12,829 nt of DNA from Dialister sp. UBA734 (lineage in GTDB: Bacteria; Bacillota; Negativicutes; Veillonellales; Dialisteraceae): NCBI GenBank assembly GCA_002297935.1, contig DBLC01000108.1:266-13094 (forward strand), given 5' to 3'. Shown in pieces: positions 6,700 to 12,540 of this stretch; position 1 is the stretch's first letter, and the number at the start of each line of letters is the position of its first letter. The notes under the pieces were generated by a model. It made no database searches. It saw only the letters and a program-made list of their open reading frames with translations, and was not told the origin of the DNA. Made by a program: the position numbers and the translations under genes.

Positions 6700-7159
6700 G
6701 GTTCATTTCTCCTGCCATGTACTTCAGGCTTTTGTTCATCAGAAATTGGAGCCGATCATCCTGACCGGACAAATTCAGATACCCCAAGAGCCCCTCAAAG
6801 GCGGTGGATTCCCGGTATTCCTCTACGGTAGCACTTTTCGGCACCGTGGAATGGGTATTTCTAGCCCGCTTGCACACCTTTAGTTCCCGTTCGTTCAGCA
6901 CTTCCCGGATTTCAAAGAGAATCCGACTCTGCCATTTGGCAGACACCATTTCAGAAGCGAGACTGTTCAGAATCTGTACATTGTGAATGCCCGTATCAAT
7001 CAGGGATTTCCGGATGAAATAGGACCAACACACGTCTCCCATATAAGCCAATGTCAAGGCATCCATGGAGAAGACTTCCTGCTCCGACAGGGCCGGCGCT
7101 TGCTTCCCCACTTTTTGTGCCATCTGTTTTTTTAGAAACAGAACTCTTTTAAACTCCAC
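6689..7159 (-). CDS. mrnC: Mini-ribonuclease III (MrnC)
   Basis: Mini-III is a dimeric RNase III catalytic domain without a dsRNA-binding domain. In B. subtilis it trims 23S rRNA precursor ends. The product shows LAYMGDVCW with Asp42, SEMVSAKWQ, the RARNTHSTVPKSATVEEYRE segment, and STAFEGLLGYL with Glu122. I propose GTG 7159 because AAGGTGG lies 7 nt upstream, giving 156 residues and an 11-nt overlap with cysS. The alternative ATG at 7123 gives 144 residues, closer to the B. subtilis length of about 143, but has no Shine-Dalgarno. The open frame extends to 7291 but that part lies inside cysS. The operon position between cysS and rlmB is the conserved one. Confidence 0.93.
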   Translation of the reverse strand: MEFKRVLFLKKQMAQKVGKQAPALSEQEVFSMDALTLAYMGDVCWSYFIRKSLIDTGIHNVQILNSLASEMVSAKWQSRILFEIREVLNERELKVCKRARNTHSTVPKSATVEEYRESTAFEGLLGYLNLSGQDDRLQFLMNKSLKYMAGEMNHEK

Positions 7160-8594
7160 GCTTTTTCCACCTTGCTCCAGTCGGGGTATCTTCGATGACG
7201 ATACCAATGTCGCCCAGCTTATCACGAATTTCATCGGCCAGCTGGTACTGTTTTGCTTTTCTAGCGGACTGACGGACTGCCAGAATGACATCCATCAGAT
7301 CGTTGTAATCTTTGTCGTCATAGGCTTCCTGTTTCTTCCATTCTTTTTCCAGAATGCCCAGGATGTCCAGGATGGTCTTGAAAGTCTGACCGGCTTTATC
7401 CATGGTCTTCTTATCGAAGCCAACACCGCTGTGAATTTCGTTGTAGTACACATTGATGGCTTTGGCGATTTCAAACATGGCACCGGTAGCCAGACCAGTA
7501 TTGAAATCATCGTCCATAGCTTCGTGGAATACTTTCATAGCATTGTCAGCGGCTGCATCCAGGGCTTTGGACGCCTCGGTCACTTCGCTGCCTTCTTTGC
7601 CAGACAGTTCCTTCACGCGGGCAATGACGTCTTTCAGTTTTTCCATATTCTTTTCTGCTTCTTCCAGACGGTCATCGGAGAAGTCCAGGGGGCTTCTGTA
7701 ATGGGTGGACAGCAGGAAATACCGGAGTGCATCGCCAGAATATTTTTCCAGTACATCTTTCACCAGGAAGAAATTGTTCAGAGACTTACTCATCTTTTCG
7801 GAATTGATGGTAATGAATCCGTTGTGGAGCCAGTAATTCACGAAATGGCACTCGGTGCATCCTTCGGACTGGGCAATTTCATTTTCATGGTGCGGGAAAA
7901 TCAGATCGCTGCCGCCGCCATGGAAGTCCAGTGTATTTCCCAAGTAATGGGTGGACATGGCAGAGCATTCGATGTGCCAGCCCGGACGGCCTTTGCCCCA
8001 TGGGCTTTCCCAGAACGGTTCGCCCGGCTTCGCCGCTTTCCAAAGAGCAAAATCGCCAGGATTCTTCTTTTCATCATTCACTTCGATGCGGGCCCCAGCC
8101 AGCATGTCTTCGATTTTTCTGCCAGACAGCTTGCCGTAGTCTTTGAAGGTAGAAATATCATAATACACATCGCCGCCCAGCACATAGGCATGGCCTTTTT
8201 CTACCAAAGTCTTAACCATTTTGATGATATCTTTCATATGGTCAGACACTCTGGGATATACATTGGCACGACGTACATGGAGGGCATCCATGACCTGGAA
8301 ATAAGCGTCAATATAGCGGTCGGAAATGGTCTTCCAATCGGTGCCTTCTGCATTGGCTTTGTTGATGATCTTGTCATCCACATCGGTGAAATTCTGTACG
8401 AAAGTCACCTTATAGCCGATGTATTCCAGATACCGGCGGATAATATCCCAAGTCACAGCCGGACGGGCATTCCCGATATGGGGGTGGTTGTACGGAGTAA
8501 CGCCGCACACATAAATCTTCGCTTCCCCTGGAGTCAAAGGTTTGAAGACTTCTTTTTCTTTGGAGAGTGTATTGTACACTTTAATTTCTTCCAT
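7149..8594 (-). CDS. cysS: Cysteine-tRNA ligase (CysRS)
   Basis: It charges tRNA-Cys with cysteine in an ATP-dependent class Ia reaction in the cytoplasm. The 481-residue product has the expected length. It carries the HIGH-type signature PHIGN (38-42), the KMSKS loop (267-271) and the four zinc ligands of the family (Cys30, Cys210, His235, Glu239). GWHIECSAMS (205-214) and the HGGGSDLIFPHHENE block (225-239) are intact, and an alpha-helical anticodon region occupies the C-terminal third. AGGAGG lies 7 nt before the ATG. It heads the cysS-mrnC-rlmB operon. Upstream on the same strand is a T-box leader with a UGC specifier, so expression is expected to rise when tRNA-Cys is uncharged. Unusually, about 345 nt including a composite repeat element separate the leader's terminator from the start codon. 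Confidence 0.98.
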   Translation of the reverse strand: MEEIKVYNTLSKEKEVFKPLTPGEAKIYVCGVTPYNHPHIGNARPAVTWDIIRRYLEYIGYKVTFVQNFTDVDDKIINKANAEGTDWKTISDRYIDAYFQVMDALHVRRANVYPRVSDHMKDIIKMVKTLVEKGHAYVLGGDVYYDISTFKDYGKLSGRKIEDMLAGARIEVNDEKKNPGDFALWKAAKPGEPFWESPWGKGRPGWHIECSAMSTHYLGNTLDFHGGGSDLIFPHHENEIAQSEGCTECHFVNYWLHNGFITINSEKMSKSLNNFFLVKDVLEKYSGDALRYFLLSTHYRSPLDFSDDRLEEAEKNMEKLKDVIARVKELSGKEGSEVTEASKALDAAADNAMKVFHEAMDDDFNTGLATGAMFEIAKAINVYYNEIHSGVGFDKKTMDKAGQTFKTILDILGILEKEWKKQEAYDDKDYNDLMDVILAVRQSARKAKQYQLADEIRDKLGDIGIVIEDTPTGARWKKRGV

Positions 8595-8666
8595 ATAAAT
8601 TCCTCCTATTTATATATCTATTTAAAAATATGTAATAACAATGCTATGATTTGGAAATCCTTCAGT

Positions 8667-8911
8667 GAGGAGTTAGGAATGAGGAGTGAGGAGTGAGGAG
8701 TGGTGGTGGCGGCCCACAAATACTATAGGGCCGCCCTTTTTATAAAAGAAAATCCGAAGATTCCGTTGGTGTCACAGCTCCTAGCTTCTAGCTTTTAGCA
8801 ACTGGCCGGCTAGCAGCCAGAAGCTAGGAGCTAGTAGCTGTGACACCAACGATATATCTTACATTTCCTAATCCCTAGCTACTAATCCCTAATCCCTATT
8901 TTCACTCCTCA
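8667..8911. repeat. Composite palindromic element between T-box and cysS
   Basis: In order: five GAGGAGT-type heptamers (8667-8701); TGGTGG; the hairpin GGCGGCCC/GGGCCGCC (8708-8715 and 8728-8735) with a 12-nt loop and a T-tract. Next is an 88-bp palindrome (8764-8851) whose 16-bp ends are perfect (CGTTGGTGTCACAGCT and its complement), with TAGCTTC-type heptamers inside and CCGG at the exact centre. A TAATCCC-TAGCTAC-TAATCCC-TAATCCC block follows (8869-8896), then ACTCCTCACT, the inverse of the first heptamer. It would lie in the cysS 5' UTR. Confidence 0.8.
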
Positions 8912-8914
8912 CTA

Positions 8915-8937
8915 CAAGGTAAGCTCCGCTTACCTTG
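8915..8937. repeat. Perfect 10-bp hairpin next to the T-box terminator
   Basis: CAAGGTAAGC and GCTTACCTTG are perfect complements around a TCC loop. It lies a few bases downstream (minus strand) of the T-box terminator T-tract. No U-tract follows it, so it may be part of the neighbouring repeat element rather than a terminator. Confidence 0.6.
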
Positions 8938-8939
8938 CA

Positions 8940-9172
8940 ATACAAAAGCCACCGCCTCACAGAGACGGTGGCCCGTTATCCACTCTGTCGGCAAAAGCCG
9001 CTCAAAATGTTTTTATCGCAAACACATACGGAAAAGGATACTGACAGAAAACTCTGCTTCCCCTTTTCGGCTCACAAATGCATTTCCCAAAGATGCTTCC
9101 AGGCAGTCTCACCATCCCTGCCCTCTCTGAAAGAATTCACCTCAAGTACTTCTTTCGTTCCTCGCCTTACTA
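8940..9172 (-). promoter_or_regulatory. T-box leader, tRNA-Cys specific (UGC specifier), controlling cysS
   Basis: Stem I is recognisable on the minus strand. GAAGUA supplies the AGUA motif on the 5' side of the specifier loop. The distal arm reads CAGAGAGGGCAGG, GAUGGUGAGA, CUGCC, the typical T-box distal stem, flanked by CUUUCA/UGGAAG pairing and GAGGUG pairing with CAUCUU. The 3' side of the specifier loop reads GGGAAAUGCAUUUG, placing UGC (Cys) at 9080-9082. The T-box bulge region GUGGAUAACGGG (8972-8983) keeps UGGA, which can pair with the UCCA end of tRNA-Cys (discriminator U). The rest departs from the usual UGGNACCGCG. CCG/CGG can close a small antiterminator that competes with the terminator. 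The start near 9172 is approximate; a TATAGT -10 has a poor 20-nt spacing to TTGTCA. Confidence 0.87.
8941..8972 (-). terminator. T-box regulatory terminator upstream of cysS
   Basis: On the minus strand GCCACCGTCTC pairs with GAGGCGGTGGC (11 bp including one G-T) around a TGT loop, followed by TTTTGTATTG. Its 5' arm directly follows and partly overlaps the T-box GGG, which is the arrangement expected for mutually exclusive antiterminator and terminator. Confidence 0.85.
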
Positions 9173-9221
9173 TAAAGTACAAACTCGCAACCAATGACAA
9201 TTCCTAAGAAATATATTTTCC

Positions 9222-9250
9222 TAGTCACCTGTCACCAGTCTACCAGTCAC
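9222..9250. repeat. AGTCACC heptamer repeat
   Basis: Four 7-nt units (AGTCACC, TGTCACC, AGTCTAC, CAGTCAC) follow the 3' end of the structured RNA and precede the T-box leader on the minus strand. They belong to the same class as 91-120, 1607-1678 and 10950-10977. Confidence 0.7.
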
Positions 9251-9260
9251 TTGTTTGATT

Positions 9261-9472
9261 AAGCATCCTCAGCTGACCTGGCTTTTGCCCCCACACTCGC
9301 CTGCTGGAGCGTTCGCTACCCGGTGTCTTCCTCTCACTACTGACCCTCTCGGTTTTCCCGGCAGGACTTACATCTAAACCGCACCATGCTCAGCAGAAAT
9401 TTTTTCTGCGTTACGTGGATCGCTTTGGCTGCGACTGCCATCGACTTTCAGCCACAGACCTGACGATGCTTA
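9261..9472 (-). ncRNA. Candidate structured RNA, about 211 nt, family not recognised
   Basis: A near-perfect vegetative promoter fires exactly at the 5' end of a sequence whose two ends pair. AAGCATC (9465-9471) pairs with GATGCTT (9261-9267), and past a G-G mismatch UCAG pairs with CUGA. Inside are a long arm (GUGG...CCAC closing UCG-A-UGGC/GCCA-AAG-CGA), a GCAGAAA/UUUCUGC hairpin, an AGC-GAAC-GCU hairpin and GGC-AAAA-GCC. CGGUUU/AAACCG and CCUGC/GCAGG interleave, a possible pseudoknot. No ORF or Shine-Dalgarno is present and no U-tract follows. It does not match the signatures I know for RNase P, tmRNA, SRP RNA or common riboswitches. 6S-like RNA is possible from size and end pairing, but the internal hairpins fit poorly. 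It could also be a far-upstream part of the cysS leader. Confidence 0.65.
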
Positions 9473-9478
9473 TTCATT

Positions 9479-9508
9479 ATTATAGATGCATAGGGGAAAT
9501 ATTGTCAA
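9479..9508 (-). promoter_or_regulatory. Consensus vegetative promoter of the structured RNA
   Basis: On the minus strand TTGACA (9503-9508), an 18-nt spacer and TATAAT (9479-9484) are both perfect hexamers. The predicted start, 9472-9473, lies one or two bases before the closing helix of the RNA. This is the best promoter in the window, as expected for an abundant stable RNA. Confidence 0.85.
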
Positions 9509-9524
9509 TACCCTTTTGTAGAGT

Positions 9525-9646
9525 GCGTAATGCGAAGTGCGTAATGCGGAGTGCGTAGTGCGGAGTGAATTTACAATTGTTGTTGGTTGTTGGTTGCTGG
9601 TTGCTGGTTGTTTGGCCCCAACAACTATCAACCAACAACTAACAAC
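9525..9646. repeat. GCGTAAT heptamers and an inverted TTGTTGG heptamer hairpin
   Basis: Six uninterrupted 7-nt units (GCGTAAT, GCGAAGT, GCGTAAT, GCGGAGT, GCGTAGT, GCGGAGT) fill 9525-9566. From about 9578, TTGTTGG/TTGCTGG units form a left arm and CAACCAACAACTAACAAC units a right arm ending at 9646, around a GGCCCC centre. The hairpin begins where the terminator of the TVP38-type gene ends. Confidence 0.8.
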
Positions 9647-9647
9647 A

Positions 9648-9686
9648 AAAGCTGTGAAAATGAGAATTTCCCATTTCCACAGCTTT
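9648..9686 (-). terminator. Terminator hairpin of the TVP38-type gene
   Basis: On the minus strand AAAGCTGTG pairs with CACAGCTTT, and the stem continues through GAAATG/CATTTT (one G-U). Only four T residues follow before GTTGTTAG, so the T-tract is short. It begins about 7 nt after the stop codon. Confidence 0.75.
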
Positions 9687-9692
9687 ATTATT

Positions 9693-10385
9693 TCAACTTT
9701 TTTTCTTCTTCATAAACCACCACAGTCCGCCGTACACCGCCGAGACCAGCACTATGATAATGGTCAGGCGCAGGGAATGTTCTTCAAAATTCACCATGTC
9801 GTGGCCCAAGATGACTTCCAGTGCCACGGAAGGAAATTTCCCGATGAGACAGCCCAGCGCATAGGAGCGGAAGGTCATGCTGGACAGGGCCCCTACGGCG
9901 GTGACCAATCCATTGGGCATGTACGGAATGGCACGGGCGATGGCCATAGCCTGCCAAGATTCATGGGCATCCAGGTTCGTCAAGGTCTGACTCTTTTCAA
10001 TGATGTGCTTTGCCATGCCCCGGAAGAGGGTGCGCATCACATAGAAGGAAATAATGACCCCCACCGTTTCAGCCAACCAGGAAATGATGGTGCCCCAGAA
10101 AAGGCCAAACACCAATCCATTGGCGGTGGAAATAAAAATGGATGGCAGGAACCCTACGATATTGATCACCACATCGATGAAAAAGCTCATAAAAGCAGCC
10201 CAAATGCCAAAACTTTTCAGATAACAGATGGTGCCATGCAAATCCCCCGATTGGGACAGATGATAAATGGTAGGGTAGAAAGTGGGATCCAGGAAATGAA
10301 TCGCCACGAATACCAGTATCAGAAAAGCCAATAAGCCCATTCTGAAGCGGCGTTCTTCCTTTTCTTCCCAATTTCTTTTTTTCAT
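9693..10385 (-). CDS. TVP38/TMEM64 (DedA-like, VTT domain) membrane protein
   Basis: The 230-residue product is an integral membrane protein of the cytoplasmic membrane. Hydrophobic segments lie at about 16-33, 58-84, 86-117, 158-172, 174-195 and 206-224. The VTT/SNARE-associated domain shows GFLPSIFISTANGLVFG (78-94), followed by AETVG and RAIPYMPNGLVTAVGALSSM (151-170), then the GCLIGKFPSVALEVILGHD block (178-196). The Arg, Pro and Gly positions match the re-entrant loops of the family. Some VTT-domain proteins act as lipid transporters or scramblases or support proton-motive-force-linked envelope functions; the substrate here is unknown. I start at ATG 10385 because GAGGT lies 7 nt upstream and MKKRNWEEKEE is a normal cytoplasmic N-terminus. 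A 24-codon upstream extension is translated GCGTAAT repeat. It has its own terminator and appears monocistronic. Confidence 0.9.
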   Translation of the reverse strand: MKKRNWEEKEERRFRMGLLAFLILVFVAIHFLDPTFYPTIYHLSQSGDLHGTICYLKSFGIWAAFMSFFIDVVINIVGFLPSIFISTANGLVFGLFWGTIISWLAETVGVIISFYVMRTLFRGMAKHIIEKSQTLTNLDAHESWQAMAIARAIPYMPNGLVTAVGALSSMTFRSYALGCLIGKFPSVALEVILGHDMVNFEEHSLRLTIIIVLVSAVYGGLWWFMKKKKS

Positions 10386-10410
10386 TCTAAAGACCTCGAA
10401 TAAAAACAAT

Positions 10411-10546
10411 GCGTAATGCGAAGTGCGCAGTGCGTAATGGTGGAAGGGGCGCATCAAATAATATAGCGCCCCAATACCCCTTTATTATAAAAACAGGGAT
10501 AAGTAGCTAGGCCCTAGGGATTAGAAAATATCGATACTAGGGACAC
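10411..10546. repeat. Half copy of the composite palindromic element
   Basis: Four heptamers (GCGTAAT, GCGAAGT, GCGCAGT, GCGTAAT; 10411-10438), TGGTGGAA, then GGGGCGC (10446-10452) / GCGCCCC (10466-10472) with a 13-nt loop. Next comes a block reading GGGATAA-GTAGCTA-GGCCCTA-GGGATTA. That block is the exact reverse complement of 12748-12775. It stops near GGACACC, close to where the GTGTCA core would begin. It lies just upstream of the TVP38-type gene's Shine-Dalgarno. Confidence 0.8.
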
Positions 10547-10551
10547 CGATA

Positions 10552-10635
10552 ATCCCCTTCCTTTGGAAGGGGATAGGACTTGAGCGCAGCGAAAAGTCCA
10601 GGGGATAGCTCGCTATAGCGATATGAAATGTGTTT
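10552..10635. repeat. CCCCTTCC/GGAAGGGG hairpin repeat element
   Basis: ATCCCCTTCC and GGAAGGGGAT are perfect complements with a TTT loop (10552-10574). A second hairpin GGACTT/AAGTCC (10576-10599) follows, then AGGGGATAGCTCGCTATAGC and a TATGAAATGTGTTTTT tail. It is the third member of the family at 319-402 and 4763-4833. No gene is present between 10458 and 10978. Confidence 0.55.
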
Positions 10636-10766
10636 TTCTCTCCGTATTTAGGCGTTCTCTCTAGCGGCTAGAAAAACAACTCTTCTTCGTCTTCCTATCC
10701 CCCTGCCCCCCCTTCCTGAGTAATACCGTTAAGTTAAGCGAAATGCGCAATGATTCCTGCTGCATA

Positions 10767-10895
10767 AAAGGTTCTTAGGGTTCTAAGGGGACTAAAGGTT
10801 CTAAAGGGCCCCGAATGGAATGATAACTCCAGCGCCTATCGGCACATTCGAGAAACCTGAGAACCCTTTGTACCTTTAGAACCTTATGAACCTTT
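10767..10895. repeat. Large imperfect palindrome with 51-bp arms
   Basis: Arms 10767-10817 and 10845-10895 align without gaps, with about 39 of 51 positions complementary. They contain repeated AAGGTTCTAAAGG-like units of roughly 8-9 nt and end in a perfect CGAATG/CATTCG at the inner boundary. The central loop is 27 nt. It lies downstream of thrC on the minus strand. No T-tract or coding content is seen. Confidence 0.75.
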
Positions 10896-10949
10896 GCAAA
10901 CATCTTCGGAATCATTCCTACTAACGCAAATTCTTAACAGCATTGCCCT

Positions 10950-10977
10950 AGTCACCAGTCACCAGTCACGAGTCACC
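10950..10977. repeat. AGTCACC heptamer repeat abutting the thrC stop
   Basis: Four AGTCACC-type units (one AGTCACG) end 1-2 nt from the thrC stop codon at 10979. The same heptamer abuts the smpB stop at 1679. No terminator for thrC is visible before the palindrome at 10767-10895. Confidence 0.75.
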
Positions 10978-10978
10978 G

Positions 10979-12469
10979 CTATTTCACAATTTCATCCACA
11001 TAATCCGCAATGGCGTCGGCCATCTTAGTGCGGTCTACCACTTCGGTGAAGCGCTGTTTCCGTTTTTCCAATTCACCCAGCTGTTTCGGAATGGCAATGC
11101 CTGTTTTTTCTTCGATGGCACGGAGGGTGTCATAGGGATTTTCTTCCGGAGTGAGTCCCAATGTTTTGGCTACGACGCCAGGGAATTTGTAGGGATGAGC
11201 GGTGGAAATGATCACCGTATGGGTGTGCCGCGGAATTTTTCCATTTCTTCTCATATTGTCATACACCGCATAAGCCACGGCAGTGTGCGGGTCCATGAGG
11301 TAATCGTATTTCTCATACACATCGGACATGGCTTTTTCCATGGCATCCGTAGAGGCCCAGCCGCCTTTCATGGTATCTTCGATGGTTTTCAGTGCTTCTC
11401 CTTCTACGGAGTACACACCGGTTTCTTTCAATTTCTTCATATCGTCAGCCACGGTATTTCTAGAGCCGGTCATGAAATACAGGAACCGTTCAAAGTTGGA
11501 AGAAATAAGAATATCCATGGATGGCGCTTCAGTGAGGTGGAATTCCCTGTTGATATCGTAGGTGCCAGTGGCGAAGAAATCAGCCAGCACTTTATTTTCA
11601 TTGGAGGCGCAAATCAATTCGCCAATCGGTGTGCCAATCTGTTTTGCAATCCAGGCAGCCAGGATATTTCCGAAATTGCCTGTAGGAACCACCACATTGA
11701 AGGCTTCTCTGGGGCCGATGGAACCACTCCGCAGCAGACGAAGCCAAATCCATACGTAGTACACCACCTGGGGCAAGAGACGGCCGATATTGATAGAGTT
11801 CGCACTGGAGAAGAGAACCCCTTTCTTTTCCGATTCTTCCCGCAGCTGGCTGCCAAATACTTTTTTCAGCGTGCCCTGGGCATCGTCGAAATTGCCTTCA
11901 ATGCCTACCACTTTGACATTGTCCCCCAGCTGCTTCTGCATCTGATCCTTCTGCAGCGGGCTAACCCCATGGGACGGGTAGAATACCATGATATGCACGC
12001 CCGGCACATCCCGGAATCCTTCCAGGGCCGCTTTGCCCGTATCCCCCGAGGTAGCGGTCAGAATCAGCACTTCCTTGTCATCCTGCTGTTTCTTCTTCGC
12101 ATACACCAAAAGGTAAGGGAACAGGGACAGTGCCAAGTCTTTGAACGCACAGGTTCTGCCATGGAACATTTCTGCCATAGAGAAAGATTCAGAAAGGGTC
12201 TTCACCGGTACCACTTCTGAGGTTTCAAAAGTGCCTGTATAGGCTTCGTGGGTCAACTTTTTCAAGTCATCCACAGGAATGTCGGTCAGGAAATGGGACA
12301 GCACATAAGCAGCCAATTCTTCATAGGACATATCTTTCAGCAGATCCGCATCTAAGAAAGGAGCCGGCAAAGCGTCCGGTACATACAGACCGCCATCACT
12401 AGCCAAGCCCTTCACCAACGCTTCTTCTGCCGTGACTGTTTCATCACTTCTAGTACTTCTATATTTCAT
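10979..12469 (-). CDS. thrC: Threonine synthase
   Basis: It converts O-phosphohomoserine and water to threonine and phosphate, the last step of threonine synthesis, using PLP in the cytoplasm. The 496-residue product has the N-terminal STR domain with SDGGLYVP (24-31). PLP-binding Lys110 lies in GRTCAFKD. The phosphate-binding TATSGDTGKAALEGF lies at 138-152, the NSINIGRLLPQ segment at 224-234, and PTGNFGN at 262-268. The length fits the longer fold-II threonine synthases. I use ATG 12469 because GGAGGT lies 5 nt upstream and MKYRSTRS matches the family's start; the frame extends six codons further without support. No hom or thrB is seen within about 360 bp upstream, so it appears to stand alone. 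A weak extended -10 sequence precedes it. Confidence 0.97.
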   Translation of the reverse strand: MKYRSTRSDETVTAEEALVKGLASDGGLYVPDALPAPFLDADLLKDMSYEELAAYVLSHFLTDIPVDDLKKLTHEAYTGTFETSEVVPVKTLSESFSMAEMFHGRTCAFKDLALSLFPYLLVYAKKKQQDDKEVLILTATSGDTGKAALEGFRDVPGVHIMVFYPSHGVSPLQKDQMQKQLGDNVKVVGIEGNFDDAQGTLKKVFGSQLREESEKKGVLFSSANSINIGRLLPQVVYYVWIWLRLLRSGSIGPREAFNVVVPTGNFGNILAAWIAKQIGTPIGELICASNENKVLADFFATGTYDINREFHLTEAPSMDILISSNFERFLYFMTGSRNTVADDMKKLKETGVYSVEGEALKTIEDTMKGGWASTDAMEKAMSDVYEKYDYLMDPHTAVAYAVYDNMRRNGKIPRHTHTVIISTAHPYKFPGVVAKTLGLTPEENPYDTLRAIEEKTGIAIPKQLGELEKRKQRFTEVVDRTKMADAIADYVDEIVK

Positions 12470-12501
12470 AGCACACCTCCATGGCAATATAAATTAGTTT
12501 T

Positions 12502-12510
12502 ATTTTACCA
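12502..12510 (-). promoter_or_regulatory. Possible extended -10 promoter of thrC
   Basis: On the minus strand TGGTAAAAT gives a TG-extended -10 box (TAAAAT at 12502-12507). No good -35 is seen. It would give a leader of roughly 25 nt before the thrC ATG. Confidence 0.4.
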
Positions 12511-12540
12511 TACTAGGGAAAGCATATCCATAATAAGAAT

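Noticed and set aside
7065..8696. Long plus-strand ORF of 543 codons
   Set aside because: It is antisense to cysS over most of its length, has no recognisable domain, and cysS is certain by its motifs.
8935..9207. Plus-strand ORF of 90 codons
   Set aside because: It covers the T-box leader on the other strand; the RNA structure and Cys specifier explain the sequence.
9261..9472. Cobalamin, lysine or FMN riboswitch, RNase P, SRP or tmRNA
   Set aside because: I compared the sequence with the conserved cores I remember for each and found none of them in the right order; left as unidentified.
11195..12220. Plus-strand ORF of 341 codons
   Set aside because: It is antisense to thrC and shows no domain.
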